From contig DAONJL010000021.1 of the NCBI GenBank assembly GCA_035405645.1, forward strand, positions 1-38,635: a stretch of 38,635 nt of DNA, read 5' to 3'. Numbering within the stretch: the stretch's first letter is position 1; each line of letters starts with the position of its first letter. Of the stretch, positions 8,433-18,017 are shown one piece after another. This stretch comes from DAONJL01 sp035405645 [NCBI: bacterium]. GTDB lineage: Bacteria > JAGOBX01 > DAONJL01. Under the pieces are notes generated by a model, which saw nothing but the letters and a program-made list of their open reading frames with translations, searched no databases and had not been told where the DNA came from. A program made the translations under genes and the position numbers.

Positions 8433-9212
8433 ATGGGAAGAAATTTATTATTCTACTTTTTAATTATTTTATCACTATTTATTTTTAATAATTGTGGTGT
8501 TAATCGAGTTGTTTCACTTGAAGATGAAATGATTAAGGAAGCGAATGCAGTAATATTGGAAGAAGCAACACAGGAAGCCTGTGCACAAATAACAACAATA
8601 CCAATTTTAAAAACAGAACATAATTTAGTGGTAATGAGTGCTGAACAAGTAGAGGACCGCGATTATCCAAATTTAGCATTAGTAGAAGATGCAATAATAA
8701 GTGCTTTAACAAAAGCAGGTTATAATGTTCTTGAAAGAGATAATGATATTTTAATTCGTATCTTATATCAAGAAGGTAAAAATGAAATAACTTCAGTTGT
8801 AGTGCCGCCAACAACCAGTCAACTCGATGAACGCGAAGAATCAACACAACTACCAAAGTATAATTTAGATTATGGTAAAAAAGTTCAGATTATTTCAAGT
8901 AAAGTAAATCCAGAAGTAGGAAGTGAAAACATAAAACCAGCTGATTATATTATTTCTTATAGAATAGTTGAGCAGGGTGTAAAATATTCAAAATCATTAG
9001 AAGCAGATGAATACGGAATAGGTCAAATTAAAAGAAAAGCGTATACCAAATTACATATACGAATTATTGATGCCAAAACATCACAAATAGTCTGGGCAAA
9101 TAATATTGAAGGTTCAAAAGAAGATTTTGTGCCAAAATGGATGGTAAAAAAACTTGAAGAAACTGGTTATCAATTTTACAGTCAGTCATTACCATTAGTA
9201 AATCAACGCTAA
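8433..9212 (+). CDS. Predicted lipoprotein with CsgG/FlgO-like features
   Basis: The 259-residue product has a lipoprotein signal: a hydrophobic stretch at residues 5-19 followed by FNNC, with acylation expected at the Cys near residue 21. The mature part has ALVEDAIISALTKAGYNVLERD near 90, which resembles the start of CsgG/FlgO/LpoB-type domains. Near 205-235 KAYTKLHIRIIDAKTSQIVWAN resembles the strand where these proteins recall a cofactor-free ligand-like beta sheet. It probably sits on the inner face of the outer membrane. A clear GGAGGA ribosome site 12 nt after rsfS sets the start. The following two exported TPR proteins suggest a joint envelope function, but I cannot name it. Confidence 0.6.
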   Translation: MGRNLLFYFLIILSLFIFNNCGVNRVVSLEDEMIKEANAVILEEATQEACAQITTIPILKTEHNLVVMSAEQVEDRDYPNLALVEDAIISALTKAGYNVLERDNDILIRILYQEGKNEITSVVVPPTTSQLDEREESTQLPKYNLDYGKKVQIISSKVNPEVGSENIKPADYIISYRIVEQGVKYSKSLEADEYGIGQIKRKAYTKLHIRIIDAKTSQIVWANNIEGSKEDFVPKWMVKKLEETGYQFYSQSLPLVNQR

Positions 9213-9231
9213 ATAAAGAAAGGAAAAAATT

Positions 9232-10086
9232 ATGAAAAAAATTTTTCTTTTTTTAATGTGCTTATTAATTTTTTCTGTTTTACTTTTTGCTAATCAAAAA
9301 CTATCTGATATTTATCTTACAGGGAAAAAATTACAGAATGAGAAAAAATATTTAGAGGCAATAAAAGAATACGAACAAATATTAATACAATCATCACATC
9401 CAAATAAAAATCGGTGGCTACCAATTACTTATTTTGAAATTGGAATCTGTTATTTTGAATTAAACGATTACAAAAATTCACTCGAAAATTTCACAAAATT
9501 AATTGATTCATTTCCACAACATTTCTTAGTTTCAAAAGCAATTTATTATAGAGATAATATAAATAATTTATTAAAAAAAGAAGCAGAGAAAGCAGCAGTA
9601 AAAGTAGAAAAAAATGATATAATTGATACAACAAATGTAAGCATTGCAAATGAAATTATAGAAGAAACAAAAGAACAATCAAATTCAACAGAAGAATTAA
9701 ATAAAATATTAGATGAAATAAGTGAAGAAGATTTGTATGCTGAATTAACAAAAGCAAATAAAGAATTTGAAAATAATAATTATAATGAAGCATATAATAA
9801 ATATTTTAATTTACTTAAAAGATTTCCTGATAATTTGGTGATTAAATACAACTTAGGAATTACATTAATAAAACTCGAAAGATATAATGAAGCAATAAAT
9901 TATTTAGAAGAAGTATATAAAAAATATATGAATGATATAGATACAATGTTAAATTTAGCTTATGCATATCAAAAAATAAATAATCTAAAATTAGCACAAT
10001 TATTATGGGAGAAAGTTCTAAAAATAGAACCAAATAATAAAATTGCAAAATATAATTTAAGTTTATTAAAAACAAAGAAAAAATAA
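9232..10086 (+). CDS. Exported TPR protein
   Basis: The 284-residue product has a signal peptide (about residues 1-20, cleavage probably after LLFA). A first TPR pair lies at about 30-110 (KYLEAIKEYEQIL, ICYFELNDYKNSLENF), followed by a charged linker of about 50 residues and three further TPR units at about 165-280 (NYNEAYNKYFNLLKRFPDN, GITLIKLERYNEAINYLEEV, KLAQLLWEKVLKIEPNN). TPR arrays bind peptides, so it is likely a periplasmic scaffold. GAAAGG precedes the ATG. It lies 19 nt after the lipoprotein gene and 18 nt before the barrel/zinc-ribbon/TPR gene. The specific partner is unknown. Confidence 0.75.
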   Translation: MKKIFLFLMCLLIFSVLLFANQKLSDIYLTGKKLQNEKKYLEAIKEYEQILIQSSHPNKNRWLPITYFEIGICYFELNDYKNSLENFTKLIDSFPQHFLVSKAIYYRDNINNLLKKEAEKAAVKVEKNDIIDTTNVSIANEIIEETKEQSNSTEELNKILDEISEEDLYAELTKANKEFENNNYNEAYNKYFNLLKRFPDNLVIKYNLGITLIKLERYNEAINYLEEVYKKYMNDIDTMLNLAYAYQKINNLKLAQLLWEKVLKIEPNNKIAKYNLSLLKTKKK

Positions 10087-10104
10087 TTCTGAGGAGTATA
10101 TTTT

Positions 10105-11661
10105 ATGAAAAAAATTTTTATTTTACTTTTTATATTATTTATAAATGTTTATACTTTTGCATTTGTTTTTGAAGGTGGATTAATAACTGAAACAAATAGA
10201 TTAATCTATAAAGACCAGATGCTTTTTATTGCTGGTTTTAGTTATCTAAATGATATTGTTTTAAATTCAAATAAATTTAAAGTAGTAAAAATACCAATTG
10301 GTTTTAGATATGGTATCACACCAAAAATAGAATTTATTGGTGATATAATTCTAAATTCACAATCAAGTGATTTTAATAATAGTCCAAAAGGAATCGAAAG
10401 ATTAAATTTTGGTTCACGATTACAATTAAATAAATTAATAACAACAAAATTTCTATTATCAGTCGCAGGAAATAATGAACTTTATTATGCAGTTGATGAA
10501 ATTGGTGGACAGATAGAAGTTCAATCAGGTTTTAAATTATTGCTTGGTTATGTTAATGCAAATGTAGGTTATCAATTTAGAGGTGGTGATTTTAGTTTTG
10601 ATGGTTTTGATACAAATACATTATCACCAATTAAACGCCCATATAATAACAAGAGTTCACTTTATTATTTAGCATCATATAATTTACCTTTGATGAGTAA
10701 TTTATCTATATTTACAGAATTTTGTTATAAAGGGAAATTAAATGAAGCAAGCGAAAAGGAAAATTATTTTAATATAGGTTCAAAATATGAACTTGATGAA
10801 GATATAGAAATTATAGCAGCAGTAACAAAAGGTATTTCAGATGGCGCTCCTGATTTAGGTATAAATATTCAATTTAATAAATATTTTGGTTTTAATTATT
10901 ATCAGGCAGAAAGAAGGACAGGACAACCAGTTCCAAGTAGAGAAAAATTTTCAGTAAAAGAAAAACCAGAGGTAGTAATTGAAGATATTAAAAAACGACC
11001 AGCAATAGAAGAAAAAACAACAACAGAAACAGCAGAAGAAAAGAGTCTACAAAAAATAAAAGAAAAAATAAAAGAAATCGAACAAAAAAACAAAGGAGTT
11101 CAAAAAGAAGAAAAAGAGGTAATAACAGCATCGCCGCAAAAAGAAGCACAAATATTATATTGTCCGAATTGTGGGGAGCAGGTTCCAGCAGAATCAAATT
11201 TTTGTCCATATTGTGGCTTTAATCTAAAAAATTATAAAAGTCAACAACCAGAAAAAAAAGAGATAATTGAAGATAATAAATTTATCATCAAAAGTGAAGA
11301 TGAAATAAAATTTAATAATTATATGGAAAAAGGTAAAATTGAATTTAGTAAAAATAATTATAAAGAAGCAGCAAATTATTATAAAAAAGCATTATCAATA
11401 AATCCAATAAATCAAGTTGCTTTATATAATACGGGTGTAGCATATTTTTATGCAGAAGAATATAAAACAGCAAAAGAATATTTTGAAAAAGCAGTAAGTG
11501 TAAATGCAAATGATATTGATTCATTAAATTATCTTGCAATAATTTATAATTTTGAAGGAAATATACAAAAAGCAGTTGATACATTTGAACGAGTGTTAAG
11601 AATAGACCCAAAAAATCAAACAGCAAAAGCAAACCTTGAAAGATTAGGCATTTATAAATAA
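10105..11661 (+). CDS. Exported beta-barrel-like protein fused to a zinc ribbon and TPR repeats
   Basis: The 518-residue product has a signal peptide (1-20). Residues about 21-270 show alternating amphipathic strands with many Gly and aromatic residues, as in transporter-like outer-membrane barrels (IGFRYGITPKIEFIGDI, NANVGYQFRGGDFSF, GAPDLGINIQF). A Lys/Glu/Thr linker with coiled-coil character spans 280-345. A four-Cys zinc ribbon follows, with Cys353 and Cys356, then Cys367 and Cys370 (CPNCG and CPYCG). Three TPR units occupy about 403-518. Zinc ribbons of this kind are normally cytosolic, so their place in a secreted protein is odd. The arrangement suggests an outer-membrane anchor with a periplasmic scaffold. 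There is no sign of a frameshift joining separate genes. Function unknown. Confidence 0.65.
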   Translation: MKKIFILLFILFINVYTFAFVFEGGLITETNRLIYKDQMLFIAGFSYLNDIVLNSNKFKVVKIPIGFRYGITPKIEFIGDIILNSQSSDFNNSPKGIERLNFGSRLQLNKLITTKFLLSVAGNNELYYAVDEIGGQIEVQSGFKLLLGYVNANVGYQFRGGDFSFDGFDTNTLSPIKRPYNNKSSLYYLASYNLPLMSNLSIFTEFCYKGKLNEASEKENYFNIGSKYELDEDIEIIAAVTKGISDGAPDLGINIQFNKYFGFNYYQAERRTGQPVPSREKFSVKEKPEVVIEDIKKRPAIEEKTTTETAEEKSLQKIKEKIKEIEQKNKGVQKEEKEVITASPQKEAQILYCPNCGEQVPAESNFCPYCGFNLKNYKSQQPEKKEIIEDNKFIIKSEDEIKFNNYMEKGKIEFSKNNYKEAANYYKKALSINPINQVALYNTGVAYFYAEEYKTAKEYFEKAVSVNANDIDSLNYLAIIYNFEGNIQKAVDTFERVLRIDPKNQTAKANLERLGIYK

Positions 11662-11680
11662 ATAAAAAAATTATTTTTTT

Positions 11681-12574
11681 ATGAATATCAAAAAAGAGAA
11701 AATAATTTATTTGTTAAAAGAGATAATATTTTTAGTAATTTTTCTTATATTTAATCTTACTTTATCTTTTGCAGATGTTTACATATATAAAGATTCAAAA
11801 GGAAAAATATACTTAACAAATAATTTAAAAACCAAATTAACATATCGTTATAAAGATAATTACACAAAATACAAAAGAATTATTAAAAGTTCAGAAGTCG
11901 AAGAAGAAATTGTCGTTGAAGAAAGCGAAAAAACAAAATCAAATAAAGATGAAAAACCAATAAATCTTGATGAAGAGACAGAAGAAAGTGAAGTAAAAAC
12001 AAAAGAAAAACCAATATCAGAAGAAACAGAAGAAAATGAAGAAACAGAAAAATCAAATGAAGAAGCAACACCATCAGAAGAAAATAATTATGATGAAATA
12101 ATAATGCGATACTCAAAAATATTTATGGTAGAATTCGAATTAATAAAATCAGTAATAAAAGCAGAAAGTAATTTTAATGAAAAAGCAGTTTCACCAAAAG
12201 GTGCCAAAGGATTAATGCAATTATTAGATTCAACATTTAATAGTATGTTAAAGACAGCAAATTTTAAAGAAAAAAATATTTTTTCACCTGAACAAAATAT
12301 ATATGCAGGTACAAAATATTTAGCATATTTAATAAATAAATTTCCTACATTAGAATTAGCATTAGCAGCATATAATGCAGGCGAAGCAATAGTGAGTGAT
12401 ATTGGCGACATTCCAGATTATGAAGAAACAAAAAATTATGTAACAAAAGTATTAGAAAATTTTAATAAATATAAAGAATTAAATAAAGAAGAAAGTAAAA
12501 TAATTATAAGAAAAATAAATAACAAAATATTTTTATATAATCAGCGCTATAGCAGTAAAATTACAGAAGAATAA
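11681..12574 (+). CDS. Exported lytic transglycosylase, SLT family
   Basis: The 297-residue product cleaves peptidoglycan glycan strands in the periplasm. After a signal anchor (about 10-30) comes VYIYKDSKGKIYLTNNL, which resembles the DUF4124-type segment at the N terminus of many such enzymes. An acidic linker of about 60 residues is next, then the SLT domain at about 140-265. The catalytic Glu is in KAESNFNEKAVSPKGAKGLM, with AGTKYLAYL and LALAAYNAG as further motifs. No Shine-Dalgarno sequence is visible before the ATG, 19 nt after the preceding stop. With gspF-gspG upstream, it may open the wall for secretion machinery, but this is inference. Confidence 0.88.
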   Translation: MNIKKEKIIYLLKEIIFLVIFLIFNLTLSFADVYIYKDSKGKIYLTNNLKTKLTYRYKDNYTKYKRIIKSSEVEEEIVVEESEKTKSNKDEKPINLDEETEESEVKTKEKPISEETEENEETEKSNEEATPSEENNYDEIIMRYSKIFMVEFELIKSVIKAESNFNEKAVSPKGAKGLMQLLDSTFNSMLKTANFKEKNIFSPEQNIYAGTKYLAYLINKFPTLELALAAYNAGEAIVSDIGDIPDYEETKNYVTKVLENFNKYKELNKEESKIIIRKINNKIFLYNQRYSSKITEE

Positions 12575-12592
12575 AAAGGGTGGTGTAATAAA

Positions 12593-13612
12593 ATGGCTGC
12601 AAAAGAAAATGATAAAGAAAAAGAAAAAATTTTATCATTAACATTAAGTAGTATAGAAAAAAAATTTGGCAAAGGTTCGATAATGAAATTAGGCGAGCGC
12701 AGTGTGATTGAAGTTCCAGTAATTCCAACAGGTGTATTAACACTTGATATTGCACTTGGTCTTGGTGGAATACCGCGTGGAAAAGTAATAGAAATTTTTG
12801 GTCCAGAATCTTCAGGTAAAACAACACTCGCATTAAGTATAATAGCACAAGCACAAAAAAATAATGGAGTTGCAGCATTCATTGATGCAGAGCATGCTCT
12901 GGATCCAGGCTGGGCAAAAACACTCGGCGTTGATGTAGATAATTTACTTATTTCACAACCTGATTATGGCGAACAAGCACTTGATATAACTGAACAATTA
13001 GTAAATAGTGGTGCGGTAGATGTAATAGTAATTGATAGTGTCGCGGCACTTGTTCCAAGAAATGAAATTGAAGGTGAAATGGGTGATGCACATTTAGGTT
13101 TGCAAGCAAGATTAATGTCTCAGGCGCTGAGAAAATTAACTGCTGCAATAAGTAAATCAAAAACCGTAGTAATATTTATAAATCAAATAAGAATGAAAAT
13201 TGGTATGTTTGTTGGAAACCCAGAAACAACAACAGGTGGTCAAGCACTAAAATTTTATTCGAGTATAAGATTAGATGTTCGAAAAGGTGATACTTTAAAA
13301 AAAGGAGAGTCAACTTATGGTGCAGAAGTAAAAATTAAAGTTGTTAAAAACAAATTATCACCACCTTTTAAAAAGGCTTCATTTGAAATTTATTTTGATG
13401 AAGGAATATCAACAGAAAGTTGTTTAATAAATGCAGGAATTGATTTTAATATAATTCAAAAATCAGGAACCTGGTTAACTTATGGAGATGTTAGATTAGG
13501 ACAGGGCAAAGATAATGCACGGATTTATTTAAAAAATAATCCAGAATTAGTTAATGAAATTTATAATAAAATTTTAGAAAAAGCAAATATAATTAAAACA
13601 AAAGAAATGTAA
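12593..13612 (+). CDS. recA: Recombinase RecA
   Basis: The 339-residue product is the strand-exchange protein of homologous recombination and the SOS coprotease. The Walker A motif is GPESSGKTT at 70-78, Walker B is [14 protein letters not shown] near 140-155, loop L1 includes [20 protein letters not shown], and loop L2 carries the [10 protein letters not shown].......TTTGG pattern. Length and sequence are fully typical, and no intein is present. A GGGTGGTG ribosome site precedes the ATG. recX and comM follow at short spacing, a familiar recombination and DNA-uptake group. No LexA box is obvious upstream. Confidence 0.98.
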   Translation: MAAKENDKEKEKILSLTLSSIEKKFGKGSIMKLGERSVIEVPVIPTGVLTLDIALGLGGIPRGKVIEIFGPESSGKTTLALSIIAQAQKNNGVAAFIDAEHALDPGWAKTLGVDVDNLLISQPDYGEQALDITEQLVNSGAVDVIVIDSVAALVPRNEIEGEMGDAHLGLQARLMSQALRKLTAAISKSKTVVIFINQIRMKIGMFVGNPETTTGGQALKFYSSIRLDVRKGDTLKKGESTYGAEVKIKVVKNKLSPPFKKASFEIYFDEGISTESCLINAGIDFNIIQKSGTWLTYGDVRLGQGKDNARIYLKNNPELVNEIYNKILEKANIIKTKEM

Positions 13613-13629
13613 AAAAATGATTATAATTA

Positions 13630-14190
13630 ATGAAAATAACTGAAATAAAAAAAATAAAATTTTTTTCAAACCGTTTTCAAATTTTTTTTGAAAACGGTTC
13701 TTTTTTTAATCTTTCTAAAAAAGAAATTGATGATTTCAATCTTTCAGAAAATCAGGAATATAATGATAATATTTATAATCAATTAAAAATCCGTGAATTA
13801 AATTATTTACAAAAATACGCAGCAAATTATTTTAAAAAATTTTCTTCTTCAATAACTAAATTTAAAGAAAAATTGTTATCAAAAAAATTTTCACCTGACA
13901 ATATAAATATAATTATTAATAAATTACAAAACGAAAATTTGTTAAATGATAATTTATATGCCAAAAAAATAATTATTGATTTAATTAATAAAAATAAATA
14001 TTCTAAACTTGAAATAAAAAAAAGATTGTTAAACAAAAAAATTAATTATGATTTGATAGATAATTATTTAAACGAATTATATAATAAAGATATTGAAGAA
14101 AAAATTAAAGAAAATATAATAAAAAAATTAAAAACAAAAGGTTATGATAAAAATAGTATTTATAAATATTTAAAAAATAAAGGATTTTAA
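13630..14190 (+). CDS. recX: RecA regulator RecX
   Basis: The 186-residue product fits RecX, which binds RecA filaments and limits recombination. It is all helical with the family pattern of three-helix repeats: ALNYLQKYAANYFKKF-like, SKKFSPDNINIIINKLQNE, NLYAKKIIIDLINKNKYSK, and the C-terminal ENIIKKLKTKGYDKNSIYKY. The usual Arg and Tyr residues at repeat ends are partly replaced by Lys and Asn in this A+T-rich genome. It lies 17 nt after recA, the normal location of recX, which strengthens the call. No ribosome site is visible. Confidence 0.85.
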   Translation: MKITEIKKIKFFSNRFQIFFENGSFFNLSKKEIDDFNLSENQEYNDNIYNQLKIRELNYLQKYAANYFKKFSSSITKFKEKLLSKKFSPDNINIIINKLQNENLLNDNLYAKKIIIDLINKNKYSKLEIKKRLLNKKINYDLIDNYLNELYNKDIEEKIKENIIKKLKTKGYDKNSIYKYLKNKGF

Positions 14191-14205
14191 AAAGAGGTAA
14201 AAATA

Positions 14206-15741
14206 ATGCTTTCAAAAATATACACAGCGTCAATAGATGGAATAAATGCAGTATTAACAGAAGTAGAAGTAAACTTAAGTGGTGGGTTTGTAGGAATGAA
14301 TATAGTTGGTCTACCAGATAATGCAGTAAAAGAAAGTAAAGAAAGAATTAAAGTTGCAATAACAAATAGTGAATATAATTTTCCAAAAGGAAAAATAACA
14401 GTAAATCTTGCTCCGGCTGATATAAGAAAAGAAGGTGCTGGTTATGATTTACCAATTGCTATTGGTATTCTTAATTCAACAGGTGAATATAATTTTCAAA
14501 ATTTTGAAAAAACAATAATAATAGGTGAATTATCATTATCAGGCGAAATAAAAGGAATTGCTGGTGTTTTGCCAATTATTATTCTTGCAAAAAATTTAAA
14601 TTTTGAAAGAATTATTTTACCAGCAAAAAATGCACAGGAAGCTGCAATTATAAAAGGTTTAAAAATTATTCCAGTAAATAATTTAGTTGAGACAGTTGAA
14701 TATTTATCAAATAAAAAAGGAATAGAACCAGTTGAATTTGATGAAAAAATATTAAGAACAATAAATAAATATGAAATTGATTTTTCAGAAGTAAAAGGGC
14801 AAAAAGCAGTAAAAAGAGCATTTGAAATAACAGCAGCAGGAAATCATAATATAATTTTAATTGGACCGCCTGGTACAGGAAAAACAATGCTTGCTAAACG
14901 ATTACCATCAATTTTGCCTGATATGACACTTGATGAATGTATTGAAACAACAAAAATACATAGTGTTTGTGGTTTGTTAAAAGAGAGTAATAAAATAATA
15001 ACACAAAGACCGTTTCGTAGTCCACATCATACTATTAGTAATATTGCTTTAATTGGTGGAGGTTCATTTCCAAAACCAGGTGAAATTAGTTTAGCACATA
15101 ATGGTGTTTTATTTTTAGATGAATTACCAGAATTTAAACGCGATGTGCTTGAAGTATTAAGACAACCACTTGAAGATAATAGAATAGTTATATCGCGTGC
15201 AAAAGGTTCTATTGAATTTCCTGCAAACTTTATTTTAGTTGCTGCTATGAATCCCTGTCCTTGTGGTTATTTAGGTCATCCAAAAAGAGAATGCTCCTGT
15301 CAGCCAATAAAAATACAAAAATATTTAGGAAAAATCAGTGGTCCACTTCTTGATAGAATTGATATACATATAGAAGTTCCTGTTGTTGAATATTCAGAAA
15401 TATCAAAAGACGAGATATCAGAAACATCAGAACAAATTCGCTTACGTGTAATTAAAGCAAGAAATATTCAATTAGAAAGATTTAAAAAATATAAGATAAG
15501 AACAAATAGTCAAATGAGTGGAAAATTATTAAAAAAATTTTGTGTAATTGATGAAGCAGCAAATTCATTATTAAAAGATGCAATAGATAAAATGGGCTTA
15601 AGCGTTCGTTCATATACAAAAATATTAAAAGTAGCAAGGACAATAGCAGATTTAGCAGAAAGCGAAAAAATAAAAGAAGAACATATAGCAGAAGCAATTT
15701 CATATAGAACATTAGATAGAGATTATTGGTTAAAATATTAG
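14206..15741 (+). CDS. comM: ComM/YifB-family AAA+ ATPase (Mg-chelatase-like)
   Basis: The 511-residue product has the ComM layout: an N-terminal Lon-protease-like ChlI domain (about 1-170, with VNLSGGFVGMNIVGLPD and KITVNLAPADIRKEGAGYDL), a Mg-chelatase AAA+ domain with Walker A GPPGTGKTM near 220-228 and Walker B GVLFLDELPEF, and the C-terminal Mg_chelatase_C region (about 400-505). Four Cys residues in NPCPCGYLGHPKRECSC form the usual zinc-like motif. ComM is a hexameric helicase that drives branch migration during integration of transforming DNA. It is 15 nt after recX with a GAGG ribosome site. With pilT in the same window, natural transformation is possible. Confidence 0.93.
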   Translation: MLSKIYTASIDGINAVLTEVEVNLSGGFVGMNIVGLPDNAVKESKERIKVAITNSEYNFPKGKITVNLAPADIRKEGAGYDLPIAIGILNSTGEYNFQNFEKTIIIGELSLSGEIKGIAGVLPIIILAKNLNFERIILPAKNAQEAAIIKGLKIIPVNNLVETVEYLSNKKGIEPVEFDEKILRTINKYEIDFSEVKGQKAVKRAFEITAAGNHNIILIGPPGTGKTMLAKRLPSILPDMTLDECIETTKIHSVCGLLKESNKIITQRPFRSPHHTISNIALIGGGSFPKPGEISLAHNGVLFLDELPEFKRDVLEVLRQPLEDNRIVISRAKGSIEFPANFILVAAMNPCPCGYLGHPKRECSCQPIKIQKYLGKISGPLLDRIDIHIEVPVVEYSEISKDEISETSEQIRLRVIKARNIQLERFKKYKIRTNSQMSGKLLKKFCVIDEAANSLLKDAIDKMGLSVRSYTKILKVARTIADLAESEKIKEEHIAEAISYRTLDRDYWLKY

Positions 15742-15742
15742 A

Positions 15743-15748
15743 TATAAT
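15743..15748 (+). promoter_or_regulatory. Possible -10 box of the glycosyltransferase gene
   Basis: A perfect TATAAT lies between comM and the next ATG (15758), leaving 9 nt from the box to the start codon, and there is no ribosome site. A near-leaderless message is possible. No good -35 box is present, so this is tentative. Confidence 0.35.
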
Positions 15749-15757
15749 AAATAGATT

Positions 15758-16498
15758 ATGAATTTTTCAGTTATAATTCCAGCACGAAATGAAGAAAAAT
15801 ATATTGAACAATGTTTGTTATCAATTGAAAAAGCAAAAAAAAATTTATTTTTAATTAACCCAGATAGTAAAGTTGAAATAATTGTTGCAAATAATCAATC
15901 AACAGATAAAACAAGCCAAATAGCAGAAAAATATGCTGATAAGATAATTTATACAAATGCAGAAACAATAGCTGGGGTGCGAAATGCTGGTGCTTATAAT
16001 GCAAAAAATGAAGTATTTATTTTTATTGATGCTGATAGTGTAATGCATCCTATGACATTAATTAAAATTTTAGATACAATAGAAAAAACAAAAATTAAAG
16101 CAGGTTGTGTTAAAATTTTACCTTACGAAAAAATAAATTTTTTTATTGAATTTATTATCATTATTTTTAATTGGATTTTTAAATTATTAAATACAGGCAG
16201 TGGTTTATTTTTCTGTTTAAATATTGATTTTAAAACAATAAATGGTTTTAATGAAAATATTGTAGCAGGTGAAGATTTAGATTTTGCTTATCGAATAAAA
16301 AATTATTTAAAAACTAAAAATTTAAAATTTAAAAATCTATTTGATATACCAGTTAGAACTTCAATGCGAAAATTAAAATTTGTGAAGATAAGAAACATTT
16401 TATTAATATTAATAAATTTTCTCATATTTAATAAAAAAATTTTTGAAAATAAAAAATTATTTGAAAAATTATATTATGCAGTTGATGATTTAAGATAG
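15758..16498 (+). CDS. Family 2 glycosyltransferase
   Basis: The 246-residue product has a GT-A fold. The nucleotide-sugar site begins VIIPARNEEKYIEQCLLSIE, followed by IIVANNQSTDKT. The metal motif is FIFIDADSVMHP near residue 90, and the acceptor-site acid is in AGEDLDFAYRI near 170. One hydrophobic segment (about 125-145) may attach it to the membrane. GT2 enzymes build surface polysaccharides or lipid-linked sugars; the substrate cannot be told from sequence. It follows comM by 16 nt and precedes the macrodomain gene by 15 nt. Confidence 0.85.
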   Translation: MNFSVIIPARNEEKYIEQCLLSIEKAKKNLFLINPDSKVEIIVANNQSTDKTSQIAEKYADKIIYTNAETIAGVRNAGAYNAKNEVFIFIDADSVMHPMTLIKILDTIEKTKIKAGCVKILPYEKINFFIEFIIIIFNWIFKLLNTGSGLFFCLNIDFKTINGFNENIVAGEDLDFAYRIKNYLKTKNLKFKNLFDIPVRTSMRKLKFVKIRNILLILINFLIFNKKIFENKKLFEKLYYAVDDLR

Positions 16499-16513
16499 AA
16501 AAGGGGTGATACT

Positions 16514-17041
16514 ATGGATGTGAAAAACAGAATAGAAATAATTGAAGGTGATATTACAAAATTAGAGGTTGATGCAATAGTAAACGCAGCAAATAAAACA
16601 TTGTTAGGTGGTGGAGGGGTAGATGGTGCAATACATAGAGCAGCAGGCACACAATTATTAGAAGAATGCAAAACATTAGGCGGTTGTGAAACAGGCGAAG
16701 CAAAAATTACAAAAGGATATAAATTAAAAGCAAAATATGTAATCCATACAGTTGGACCAGTATGGCAGGGTGGAAAAAATAATGAAGAAAAATTATTAGC
16801 AAATTGTTATAAAAATTCTTTAAAACTTGCAGTTCAAAATAACATTAAAACAATTGCATTTCCAGCAATTAGCACTGGTGTTTATCACTTTCCAGTGCCG
16901 CTTGCAACTAAAATTGCTTTTGAAACAGTTTATGAATTTTTAGAAAAAGATAAATCAATTGACAAAGTGATTTTTATTTGTTTTATTAAAGAAATATATA
17001 ACGAATATATAAAAAATTATAATGAGAAATTTAAAGAATAA
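16514..17041 (+). CDS. Macrodomain protein (ADP-ribose binding, MacroD-type)
   Basis: The 175-residue product is a single macrodomain. [39 protein letters not shown] contains the DIT and NAAN motifs and the glycine-rich [10 protein letters not shown] loop that bind ADP-ribose. [22 protein letters not shown] and [14 protein letters not shown] are the other strands and loops of the family. MacroD-type members remove ADP-ribose from Glu/Asp residues or hydrolyse O-acetyl-ADP-ribose. No partner ADP-ribosyltransferase is nearby, so a housekeeping role in metabolite or stress response is more likely than an antitoxin role. GGGGTG precedes the ATG. Confidence 0.93.
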   Translation: MDVKNRIEIIEGDITKLEVDAIVNAANKTLLGGGGVDGAIHRAAGTQLLEECKTLGGCETGEAKITKGYKLKAKYVIHTVGPVWQGGKNNEEKLLANCYKNSLKLAVQNNIKTIAFPAISTGVYHFPVPLATKIAFETVYEFLEKDKSIDKVIFICFIKEIYNEYIKNYNEKFKE

Positions 17042-17055
17042 AAAGAGGTGAAAAA

Positions 17056-17556
17056 ATGTCACTCTATGAAACATTAATAACACGAACAAGTGTTCGTGAA
17101 TTTTTAGATAAACCAATATCAAAAGATATAATAGAAAAAATTGTATATGCTGGTCAGCGGGCAGCAACAGCAAGAAATGTTCAGCCGTGGATTTTTATTG
17201 GTATAACAAATTTAGAAACACGAAAAAAATTAAAAAATTTATGTAAACAAAATGCACCATTTCTTGATAATGCACCAGTTTGTATTGCAGTATTTTGTGA
17301 GAATACAAAATATTATCTTGAAGATGGATGCGCTGCAACACAAAACATCTTAAATGCAGCACATAGTTTTGGTTTAGGTGCAGTATGGGTAGCTGGTGAA
17401 AAAAAAGAATATGCAGATGAAGTAAGAAAACTATTAAATGTACCTGATAAATACAGATTAATTAGTTTAATACCAATTGGTTATCCAAAAAAAAAGCCAC
17501 AATTAACTTCAAGAAAAAATTTATCGGAAATTTTATTCTGGGAAAATTATAAATAA
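17056..17556 (+). CDS. Nitroreductase-family FMN oxidoreductase
   Basis: The 166-residue product starts with LITRTSVREFLDKPI, the phosphate-binding Arg motif for FMN, and continues with AGQRAATARNVQPWIFI. The middle has the conserved ATQNILNAAHSFGLGAVWVAG, and the C-terminal IPIGYPKKKP is typical. Such proteins reduce nitro groups, quinones or flavins with NAD(P)H; the physiological substrate is unknown. It is short but complete for the smaller subfamily. GAGGTG precedes the ATG, 14 nt after the macrodomain gene. It appears to end this operon, since an A+T-rich hairpin lies 77 nt downstream. Confidence 0.9.
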   Translation: MSLYETLITRTSVREFLDKPISKDIIEKIVYAGQRAATARNVQPWIFIGITNLETRKKLKNLCKQNAPFLDNAPVCIAVFCENTKYYLEDGCAATQNILNAAHSFGLGAVWVAGEKKEYADEVRKLLNVPDKYRLISLIPIGYPKKKPQLTSRKNLSEILFWENYK

Positions 17557-17982
17557 ATATTTTTTGATAGTAATTAAAGCATAATTTTTTTAGATTTACT
17601 TTTTTAATAAAGGAAGAGCAATTCCTGACCAGAATAAGATAAAATCAATTTATCTTATTTTAAAAAAATCAACAGAATAATTTATCCTGAATAATAAAAA
17701 AAAACTTGATAATAGATTAAGGAAAATCTTTTAATTATGGAAATTCAATTTTTCAACTATTTTTTATTGCTTTTTTATCGTTAATTTTCATACTTTTTTT
17801 AATAATAAATTTTTGTGTTTATTATTATTTCTACTCTTATAATTCTTATTTATTTTTTTAGTTATTAAAATAATTTATATATTTATTTGTTTCTGAAATA
17901 ATTTTAAATTCTTTATATTTCATTATAGTTCCAATATTTCCAACAATAATTAACTTATCTACAAAAAAAAATTTATAACTAC
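17557..17982. other. Noncoding interval between the nitroreductase gene and fur
   Basis: This stretch of about 425 bp is extremely A+T rich and holds no convincing reading frame. The only structure I see is a perfect 11-bp hairpin at 17633-17659 (AATAAGATAAA / TTTATCTTATT, 5-nt loop) followed by a short T run, a weak candidate terminator of the upstream operon. Confidence 0.5.
17633..17661 (+). terminator. Candidate terminator after the nitroreductase gene
   Basis: An 11-bp perfect stem with loop ATCAA is followed by TTTT. The stem has only two G-C pairs, so stability is low; direction and function are uncertain. Confidence 0.35.
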
Positions 17983-18010
17983 TTGACAAAATAAAAATTT
18001 ATGCTATAAT
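17983..18010 (+). promoter_or_regulatory. fur promoter
   Basis: Perfect TTGACA (17983-17988) and TATAAT (18005-18010) boxes are separated by 16 bp. The predicted transcription start near 18017 falls at the edge of the Fur box at 18018-18036. Confidence 0.9.
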
Positions 18011-18017
18011 ATTAATT

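Noticed and set aside
16514-17041. Macrodomain gene as an antitoxin of a toxin-antitoxin pair
   Set aside because: No DarT or other ADP-ribosyltransferase gene is adjacent; both neighbours are unrelated enzymes.
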